The notes under the pieces are model-generated. The model worked only from the letters and a program-made list of their open reading frames with translations, had not been told where the DNA came from and did no database searches. A DNA stretch of 64,000 bases, from contig JAJTWR010000021.1 in NCBI GenBank assembly GCA_021613335.1, forward strand, positions 2,810,001-2,874,000, read 5' to 3'. The translations under genes were made by a program, and so were the position numbers. Shown piece after piece: positions 56,906-64,000 of this stretch (positions within the stretch are counted from its first letter, which is position 1; the number at the start of each line of letters is the position of its first letter). Source of the DNA: Whitmania pigra. Lineage: Eukaryota; Annelida; Clitellata; Hirudinida; Haemopidae.

Positions 56906-58400
56906 AAATATTCACAAGGGTTAAAACTTCTGCAGCCAATCAGTGAGAGAATCTGGCATTTGTCAGGAGCTAGTTGCAACTGCCATTTATCACTCCATTC
57001 TGCTATCCTGTCAAGAGAGTATTGTAGTAGGGATGGAGACTTATTGTAAAGCTTAACATCATCTGCAAAGAGTTTGCAGATGGTGCCTGAGTTGTCAAAA
57101 GTGCTGGGTAGGTCATTTATGAAGAGTAGAAATAAGGTTGGCCCTAGAACACTGCCCTGAGGGACTCCACTTGTGACAGAAACTTCATCAGAAATAAATC
57201 CATTGTATAAAAATATTGACTCTTTGTGATTTCAATTTAAGAAAATCCATAAGCCAATCATTCAGATTGTCACTAAAGCCATAGGTAAATATCTTGCTCA
57301 TTAGTTTAATATGTGAGACAGAGTCGAATGCTTTACGGAAATCCAAGTAGATGATGTCTAAGTTTTGCTTGTTCTGTAAGGCATCAGTCCATTGTTGGGT
57401 GCATTCGAGGATGTTTCTAGTGGTTGATCGAGCTGGAATAAAACCATGCTGGCTGCACTCAATTAGTTTGTGGTGTAACAAGTATTTCATAACAAATTTG
57501 TTGATTATTCTTTCCGTAGCTCTGCAGCAAGTAGATGTAATTGATATTGGTCTACAATTTTCAGAAGATATGGTGGGGCCTTTCTTGTAAATGGGTGTCA
57601 CCAGAGCAATTTTCCATTCCAGAGGTAATTTATGATCCTTGAAGGATACATCAAATATGTGGGTTAGTGGAATGGCTAGTGATGAAGCACATTTTTTGTA
57701 GAAACAAGTTTGGGATACCATCAGGTCCTGCTGAGAGTGAAGATTTGAGGCCAATAAGGGTTACAAAAACAATATCCGATGTGAATTCTAAGTTTGGCAT
57801 CTTAACAGAGCCTTTGCTTTCAAGAGTGACACAGAGCTTGGAAGCAGGACCCTTGTCCCTGCCCAGTCGCCTGGTTCTAATCACCTGAGGTTTGACAGGT
57901 TTCTTTCACAGAACTCAAAAACTGTGGAGTCGTTAGTATCAGGTCTTTGTCTGAAATAATGACATTGGATGACCTCTGCTCTATTTCACTCTTCTCCCTC
58001 TCGAAGTCCAGTAGTGCTTTAGTTGTTATTTTTGCAGCCGTGTCAACATTGGCAGTAACATTTGTATTATTTTCATTCAAAGTTTCAAGCTTTGTTAACA
58101 AAGGTGTGAGAGTAGCCGTGTGATAATCAGTGAACGACTTAGTTACTTGCAACATCATGTTCTGGACCATCATCGTCATATTTTCCGTCAATTTTGTCAA
58201 GCATTTGCTGAGTCTCTCGTTGAAGCTGTTCATTAGCTTTTCGTTCATTTGTAGCATTTTATCGAACATGCTTTCCGGAGAGTCAAAAAAGACCTCCTCA
58301 GAAGCCGAGGTTTTAGCTGACCCAGGCATCAGTGAAAGTTCTCGACAAAACGAAAACACAAAATACTAAAATATTGACTAGAAAATGAATTAAAGATGAT
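56906..58400 (-). mobile_element. CR1-like LINE, 5' part, endonuclease region missing
   Basis: A 160-codon ORF at 57877-58359 is hydrophilic and coiled-coil-like (MLQMNEKLMNSFNERLSKCL), as in LINE ORF1 proteins. It is followed at once by the start of a reverse transcriptase (LSAGPDGIPNLFLQK; LPLEWKIALVTPIYKKG; CRPISITSTCCR; GFIPARSTTRNIL; YLDFRKAFDSVSHIKLMS), then LFADDVKLYN near 57020. The AP-endonuclease that should separate them is gone, so about 1 kb was deleted. Frame changes occur near 57700 and 57200. Confidence 0.87.
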
Positions 58401-59400
58401 TAAATTTCAAGAAACTCGAGAGTCAAAACAAAGCTGCCGCTCTTATCGCTCGCTTACAAAATCTGTGATAAAATAAGCTTATGATAAAAGTCTTAAGGGT
58501 TAGTCTTACACTGCAGGTTTTCCGCACTGGGTGACACCAACCTTGGTGGCGCCAGTGATTATAAGCAATAAAAATGTAGAAAGAAGATACATTATAAGCA
58601 AAATTCTCGTACATTAAATGATGGACTTTAAATGTTTTCAGGTTCAAAATCATGTCAAATGTCAAACAACCTGAATAGGAAATAACTTATAATCTTGCTA
58701 AGTTTTACTTTTTATTAAGCCTAACTATGCAAATAAGAGTTAATAAACATTCTTTTCAATAAAATTGGAACAAGTACTTGAGGTTTGAGTATGAGTATCA
58801 AGTACCCCATGTCTGGTCTTACCTTCATCATCATTCCAAAAATTCAATGTTTAAGAATGTAAGTTTTGGTCTTTTTTTCTTTCTATTTTGAATCCTTAAT
58901 CCTTTACTCCAACCCTGTTGGTGATTTTATGGTGAGAAATGGTGAACTTGTGGAGAAACATGGTAAACTTATGGTGAACTTATGGCGAAGAAATGGTTTT
59001 GAAACTCTTGCGTCAATGAACATTCATTTTTGTGTTCCACTTATTAATTGATCTGTTCTTGGTAATTCATTGAAATTGCGGTTAATGATAAAAATAAGGA
59101 GATCTGAGTTGAAAATGCCCTCTTGTCAACAAAGCAACGTTCTTCACAATCTACTGGTTTTTTGCCTAGAAAGGCAAACAGTTTCAAATATTCATTTGCT
59201 TCATTGGACCACTTTCTTTACCCAATAGCTAAAATATTTAAATTTGTATTTAAAATGTTTATGCTCATGTTTTGGCAATCTTTCCTAGAATTAAAAAGTT
59301 TACATAGTGCCATAAGCTTAAGCATCAAGGGGCACAGATCATTTAGTTAGCTTGTAGCAAATGAGCATAAATTGGGTATTTCAGCATTACTTTCGTCCTA
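58401..59400. other. Intergenic, no gene seen
   Basis: A CAAGTACTTGAGG-type MITE tract lies near 58765-58805. No coding signal. Confidence 0.4.
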
Positions 59401-59443
59401 GAACTTCCTTGAACCTTCTGGAACTTTCTAGAAATTTCTGGAA
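59401..59443. promoter_or_regulatory. Extended heat shock element: seven phased nGAAn/nTTCn units
   Basis: GAA or TTC triplets alternate at exactly 5-base steps: GAA 59411, TTC 59416, GAA 59421, TTC 59426, GAA 59431, TTC 59436, GAA 59441. One further out-of-phase GAA-C-TTC precedes them at 59401. Three alternating units already bind a heat shock factor trimer. No chaperone gene is next to it in the window, so a function is unproven; it can also be read as a 10-bp tandem repeat. Confidence 0.6.
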
Positions 59444-59790
59444 CAGTCATTGATTTAGGGCAGTGTTTTTTAACTGAGGTTCTATGGAATCTGGAGGTTT
59501 CGGAGAGTGACCTTGGTTCCGCTGAAACTGCCTGGGCCCAAATCCGTAGTTCTATGCAATTACTAGGTGTTGTGCCCAGCATTGCTCAGTTTGAGTTTAG
59601 TGTCGTTTCTGCGAACTAAGAGAAGAGATGCTAGCATTTTGTTTGCAAGGCAAACTGAAGGACTTAATAGAAGTTAAGAGCGATGAAACTTGGTGTTCCA
59701 AGTTAGCATATCTGGTCAGTATTTTCAGGAACTGAACTTCTTGAATTTAGTGACATACAGGAATAAAAATATCTTGATCTTGGCAGATAA
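59444..59790. other. hAT-like end and unassigned sequence
   Basis: GGGCAGTGTTTTTTAACTGAG at 59458-59478 resembles the left end of CAGTGTTT-type hAT MITEs. No partner end was found. Confidence 0.35.
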
Positions 59791-59799
59791 AATAAATGC

Positions 59800-59910
59800 T
59801 TTCAAAAGAAACTGGTCTCTGCTCTGTTGCAGTGGCGGCATTTGCAAGAGCATCGGCCTTCTCATTGCCAGGGATTCCAACATAGATGATGAAAAATGAA
59901 CAAATGTTAT
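59800..59910 (-). mobile_element. LINE RNase H domain fragment
   Basis: The minus-strand frame reads VGIPGNEKADALANAA, the HxGIPGNExAD motif that ends the RNase H domain of I/Jockey-group LINEs. Flanking sequence is unrecognisable, so this is a small relic. Confidence 0.7.
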
Positions 59911-60159
59911 TTTGGAGAGAGACAGATTTCCAAGAAAAATATAGCTCCATACGACGACAAATTAAGCTCCGCCTGAAATGACTGAATTTTGGATGTTCTT
60001 TCTTCATCATCTTTGGAAATCCTTCTGCTGCGACTCATAGTGGCGCTTCAGACAAATATATATTAAGTCATTTACATAAAAGTCTCTAATAAAGTTTTAT
60101 TAAAATTTTAAAAATACTTGACGTCTTACATCAGCGATCGAGTGTTTAAAGTTTATGCT

Positions 60160-60195
60160 TACCTTAACCCTAACCCTACCCTAACCACTGATCCT
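60160..60195. repeat. Short interstitial telomere-like repeat
   Basis: Two full TAACCC units and degenerate neighbours (TTAACCCTAACCCTACCCTAACC). This matches the common metazoan TTAGGG repeat on the other strand. It is too short to be a chromosome end. Confidence 0.6.
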
Positions 60196-61212
60196 AATCC
60201 TTGAGATCCATTCAGAGCCTAAAAATGCGGACCAATTTTCCCTAAAAAGAGATATTCCTAAAATATTGCGGATAAAAGATTTACTTTTACTCATTTTAGG
60301 CGGAGCCTAATTTGTTTTGGGGTGAGCTTTATTAAAGTGGAACATCTCATTAAAATGGTGACCCGTCAAAATAGCCCAGCGACAAAATAGCCTCGTCAAT
60401 GTAACTTTATAAAAAAAATACTTATATGAGTTGAAGACATTAATCGATAACTGATCTAAAATTTGATTAAATGAAATGAGTTGTATGTTTTGATGGTGCT
60501 GTTTTGACGGGGTGCCCATTAAAATGAGTGCGTCCGTCTCGAACGGTTTTACCCAGAATTAGACATGTGCGCAATCGTAATGCTGCCTTTTAATCAATCG
60601 CAACGTCATGAAAAAATATGACTGAATTATCAATTTTTCGGCTTTCGCATTGATCTTCGCGGACCACGTGAAGGCTCGCGGAGGGCCGGACGTTGTGCAC
60701 CACTTATTTGGGTGAACGGTGAAGATCACAATCTATCTCATAAAAGCATTAAATTTTAGCTTTTAATTTCTTTATTAAAAAAAGCTTGTAAAATTCAACA
60801 GGAGGAATTGCATCAAATCTTCATAGATTTGGGAGGAGGAAACAATGATGAAAAACTTCCAATTAAATCATTAACGGAACATCCATCATTTCACAGAGTG
60901 ACAGAAAACACCAATATATTTCGGCTTGACTTTAATTTTCATTTTTGAAATCCGTCGTGGATTCTAGATTAAATTAGATTTTGTTCCAATTTGTATTAAC
61001 TTGAATAAAAACATTATAAAATATTACTGTTATGACTCTGGTGGTTGGCGATTAATTAAATTTTGCTTTGTTACATATTTTGTTATATTTAGCATATTCT
61101 AGGGCAGCAGTATTCAAGTCAATTTTTGTTTTGATGGTCAGCAATTGTAGTGGAAAACGTTCGTTCTCAAAAATGAAACTCGCAGAGACTTAGCGCGTCA
61201 ATAAACTTAAAA
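60196..61212. other. Mixed unassigned sequence
   Basis: A GC-rich stretch with CGCGGAGGGCCGGACGTTG and GTGCACCACT at about 60655-60705 resembles a hAT-type end. A plus-strand frame at about 60800-60945 (LHQIFIDLGGGNNDEKLP, then LTEHPSFHRVTENTNIF) looks coding-like, but it has no recognisable domain and no partner exons. I leave it unnamed. Confidence 0.3.
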
Positions 61213-61395
61213 CTGAACCTAGAAACTCTTACCGCGGAGCGAAATGTCAGAGGTTTCGGCCAAAACTGACCTTCTCGAGCTGTAGGCCATCAGGAGAATG
61301 TTTCTGTCGTGACCGACTTCATCGTTATATGGTTATCGATGAGACTCACGGCGAACTTTGCGTATCGATTCTACGTAATAAGAGCTCAAGAGGCT
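61213..61395 (-). mobile_element. HERO/R2-like 3' untranslated fragment (G), divergent
   Basis: Matches the 3' ends of copies A and C in order (GAAC-CTAGAAACTC-TACCGCGGAGC; TTTCGGCCAAAACT; CTTCTCGAG; CGACTTCATCGT; ATCGATGAGA; TTTGCGTATCGAT) with several deletions. It is immediately preceded by AAAACT, as is copy C. Confidence 0.75.
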
Positions 61396-61404
61396 CCTAA
61401 TATG

Positions 61405-61900
61405 AGATTGTTACTAAATAAAATAATGGATTCAGTGGATCAAATAAAAGAAGCCTGCGACAATACATTGCAAATCTGCCAAAAAACATAGGCAGCAATA
61501 ACAACACAAATGTTAGGCACCATTGATAAAGTGGAACCAGATCAACAACTTGTAAGTCACGATCCAGGTATTAGAGGACCAATAACTACAGATACCCAAC
61601 GAAATTACTTTATTTCAATGAGTCCTTTTCAGCCCAGATTGCCAAGCTTCACTGTAGATGAAGGAAAACACCGTTTCAGAGTACTTTGGTATGAAGAATT
61701 TGAGCATCTTGAATATAATATTGAAAAAGATAAAGCATTTTGCTTTGTTTGTTCGTTATTCTCTTATGGACCTGGGCGTGACATCACAATCGTAGAATGG
61801 CACAGTCGTGATTTGATGACAAAGCTGAATCTCAAGCAACATTTAGAATTGAGACATTCCTTAGGCGAGAGCTCAAGGAAGTTCTCGATACACTAATAAA
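61405..61900 (+). pseudogene. hAT transposase N-terminal fragment with zf-TTF-like domain
   Basis: The open frame 61510-61896, with a shorter frame upstream, reads GPITTDTQRNYFISM, QPRLPSFTVDEGKHRFRVLW and YNIEKDKAFCFVCSLFSYG, ending near a stop at 61896. The W-to-CxxC-LF arrangement is the TTF-type zinc finger found at the N-terminus of many hAT transposases and of ZMYM-like host proteins. Nothing further downstream continues it, so it is truncated. Confidence 0.65.
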
Positions 61901-62514
61901 CTCGTTGAACAATAAATATTGACAAAATATTAAGAAAGCATTTTTTTGGAGTTGGGAAAAACTGTCCTTTATGCCCCCACTACTTTGCCTTCGTACGTCC
62001 CTGAGCATTGCATTAGTTTTGAAAAGTTGAAGAAAAATAGAAAATTACACTATTAATACATTAGAAAGTTTCATATCTAAACAGGTATTTTGTATTCGGC
62101 CCATGCTAACCCCGACAACTGAACCCGTCCCAGACTAAAAAAAAAGCGCCGGGACCAAACTGGATCTCCTACCTCCTCTACAAGAGATGTCCCAGGATTT
62201 TAAAACTTCTGCACACGCTCGACAAGTCAGTCTGGGAAACAGGAAAGGGTGACGATGAATGGAAGCGGGCAGAAGATGTCTACATATCCAATAAAAAAGA
62301 TTCCCGAAGAATGACTCTGTCAAGACCAATTTCACTGCTCAATATGGAAGAAAAAGCGTTCTATACGATCATGGCATCAAGGCCCACCCAGTAGCGATGT
62401 TGGACCGATACATTGACGCGACAATCCATAAAGCGGGAGTGCCAGACGTGCCGGAGTGCAAAGAACACACCATCATGACCTGGGAATCAATTCAGCAAGC
62501 AAGGAGAAACCTCT

Positions 62515-62843
62515 TGTTATATCTCTGAGATCCCGAAGAAAGGCAAGGTTTAACGTAACGGTTTATTCACAAGTAAACAACAACTACACACGGTCACTAC
62601 ATGAGAGAGAGAGAGAGTGAGCAAAAAGTAATGTTTTATTAACGTCCGTTGCATAGCTAGACGATTAGGACGGTGCACCCGCAGCGGGGTTTGAACCCCG
62701 TGCTGCCATAGTGAGAGGAGCAGCCTTAACCGTTAGGCCAAGTGGGCGCACAGAGAGAGTGAGCGATAGCTCAAGGCTATTTATAGAACATGTTCCATTG
62801 TGTTCATGGCGCGCTCCACTCTCATTGGTTCCTCACCACAACA
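62515..62843 (-). mobile_element. Solo LTR with 5-bp target duplication
   Basis: Begins TGTTATATCTCTGAG and ends CTCACCACAACA on the plus strand, so TG...CA. Both sides carry CCTCT (62510-62514, 62844-62848). On the minus strand it has a CTATAAATAGC TATA box (about 62780-62790) followed by a CT-rich start region, and a GTGAATAAACC polyadenylation signal near 62562. No internal retroelement genes, so it is a solo LTR. A SINE is inserted in it. Confidence 0.88.
62623..62751 (-). repeat. tRNA-derived SINE inserted in the LTR
   Basis: Flanked by the 13-bp direct repeat AGAGAGAGTGAGC (62610-62622, 62752-62764). The minus strand starts GCGCCCACTTGGCCTAACGG with a good box A (TGGCCTAACGG), has a perfect B box (GGTTCAAACCC) in a 5-bp T stem, and a closing GGTGC that pairs with the 5' end. 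The anticodon arm would have a 13-base loop and the variable loop is a single base, so it is not a functional tRNA. After the tRNA part a short body ends in TTACTTTTT. Confidence 0.85.
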
Positions 62844-62965
62844 CCTCTTAAATTTGTACGTCGTGTGGCTTGACCTCACGAATGCGCATGGTCAGTCCCA
62901 CACTAACCACTCTGGAAGACGTTGGAAAACCACCGTGCACCGGCATCCCTTCAAAACATAAAACT

Positions 62966-64000
62966 CATAAACATAACATTTTTAAAAAAAATTGTTAAAC
63001 TAAATTAAATATAAATTATTCACATTAAATTAATTAAATTGTGATTGTAAGCAATTCCGCCTACATAATCGAGAGGTTTTGTTTTGAACAAGTGTGCACA
63101 GACGTCGATTTAGTTTCACATACTTAACCTACGATATACCATATTAAATTGAAACTCCAAATCAAACTCTTCATTGTACATATTGGTAAAGAAATTAGAC
63201 GATCTGAGAGACCAAAGTGACTCGATGAATGTCTGGTAAATTCTCTAAGTGTCTGATTCTCTTTGTGCGCCTCGCATATGTTGTCAATCGATAAGTTATA
63301 TTAAATGCCAATCTGAAGAGTCCATGGATGGGGACAACAGGAACTAAGGAAACCTATTTATATTTTAAACGATAAATCTTTCACTTAATGAAATTTCCTG
63401 ATACCAATTAAACTCAATATGATCGTAAAGGCACTCAAACCATTGATGGAACTGTTTTGTCGCTGGGTTATTTTGTAGCAGGGCTCTTTTGACTAGGCGC
63501 CAGTACATGGTGATCCGGACCATCGAAAAAAAGATGGCATAAAGATGGGATTCCTATTCTGGCAGTAATTACTTACTGGCAGTAATGAGAAGTCCAGAAA
63601 CAGGCAACGACTAAGAGCTTTTTCCAATGCGCCTCCACAAGGAAGGATATATTCATCTCCAGACTTGGAAGATGTCATCTGAACAGCTGTTCCAATTGAA
63701 GAGGCATTAAAGCTCTGCACTAGGCATTTATTTCTGGAATGACTTAGTCAAGAGCTCCTAAGACGGAATATCAGGTCAAAGCTCACGATATAGTCGTATC
63801 TGGAATTGAGAGCAATGCCCAGTAATTATTATTATTATTAATTAACATAGACATCATTTACCAGTGCGTTTAAGAAAAAAGAAGAGTCCTGATATAGAAA
63901 TGGCTCTATAAATATGACATTAGTATTTTAAACTTATTTATTGATATTATGTAATCACTTGTTTATTTATAACTGCTCGTCGACTCGTCGAAATCGCTTG
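62966..64000. other. Unassigned sequence with one candidate exon
   Basis: Mostly AT-rich. The only coding-like segment is the minus-strand patch at about 63577-63715, listed separately. An ATT run lies at 63825-63840. Confidence 0.35.
63577..63715 (-). CDS. Candidate internal exon of an unidentified gene
   Basis: An open minus-strand frame between a TGCAG acceptor and a CTGCCA/GTAAGT donor encodes SFNASSIGTAVQMTSSKSGD and continues ILPCGGALEKALSRC to FLDFSLLP. The donor is consensus and the composition is coding-like. I do not recognise the family, and no neighbouring exons were found before the window ends. Confidence 0.3.

Larger units (their letters stand above)
62130..62965 (+). mobile_element. 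HERO/R2-like fragment F, split by a solo LTR
   Basis: Broken plus-strand frames match copy A: LLPPLQEMSQDFKT and DDEWK, VYIPNKKDS-like, SRPISLLNMEEKAFYTIMAS, GVPDVPECKEHTIMTWESIQ. The solo LTR 62515-62843 intervenes. The frame then resumes as LYVVWLDLTNAHG (about 62850-62890) and LWKTLE-like text. Only the fingers/palm part of the RT is represented. Confidence 0.82.

Noticed and set aside
62623..62751. Functional tRNA gene
   Set aside because: Box A and B are good but the anticodon loop would have 13 bases and the variable loop one; the 13-bp flanking repeats show a SINE insertion.
1..64000. CRISPR arrays, bacterial operons or phage modules
   Set aside because: No regularly spaced short repeats with unique spacers and no prokaryotic gene layout; spliced animal genes and eukaryotic transposons explain the window.

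Overview
This is a window of nuclear DNA from an animal. It is AT-rich, its genes are split by many introns (many of 45-350 bases, some of several kb), and intergenic and intronic space is packed with degraded transposons. Ciliary, Hedgehog-type and nuclear-receptor genes point to a metazoan, most likely an invertebrate. I cannot name the phylum from sequence alone.

Host genes, left to right: (1) a minus-strand nuclear receptor of the NR1 (Rev-erb/E75/ROR-like) type, about 5.2-20.3 kb, with the start codon and DNA-binding domain at the right, and the end of its ligand-binding domain beyond the left edge; (2) a plus-strand claudin-like four-helix membrane protein in four exons (21.8-23.0 kb); (3) a complete minus-strand ELP3 (Elongator catalytic subunit) in 17 exons (23.0-27.6 kb), convergent with the claudin-like gene and only 64 bp from it; (4) a two-exon, twice-frameshifted piece of a Smoothened-like receptor (28.0-28.4 kb, minus); (5) a plus-strand SPEF2-like sperm-flagellar/ciliary gene with an adenylate-kinase-like domain in about 28 exons (34.9-51.7 kb). 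For genes 1, 2, 3 and 5 most exons were joined by hand from splice sites, with reading phase checked across each junction; exceptions are stated.

Mobile elements: two copies of a pogo/Tigger-type DNA transposon (1-2759 and 7089-9920, the second nested in a hAT-like element); other hAT elements (17473-19810, 32965-34288, a zf-TTF fragment at 61.4 kb); Tigger/CENP-B-type remnants; L2/Rex-like and CR1-like LINE fragments; a Ty3/Gypsy 3' half; a Helitron 3' end; tRNA-derived SINEs; and a solo LTR. The most prominent family is an R2-group/HERO-like non-LTR retrotransposon with a restriction-like endonuclease, with eight pieces of very different ages (11.4, 28.7, 40.1, 46.4, 47.3, 54.0, 61.2 and 62.1 kb). 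Its 3' untranslated region is nearly identical between two copies, so it was active recently.

Nesting is the main structural theme: SINE in solo LTR in HERO (62 kb), HERO in CR1 (54-57 kb), hAT in Tigger remnant (17-20 kb), pogo in hAT (7-10 kb). Apart from the transposons, the most notable signals are a run of seven perfectly phased heat-shock-element units at 59.4 kb and the stranded Smoothened fragment. I saw no CRISPR array, prokaryotic operon or intact rRNA/tRNA gene.
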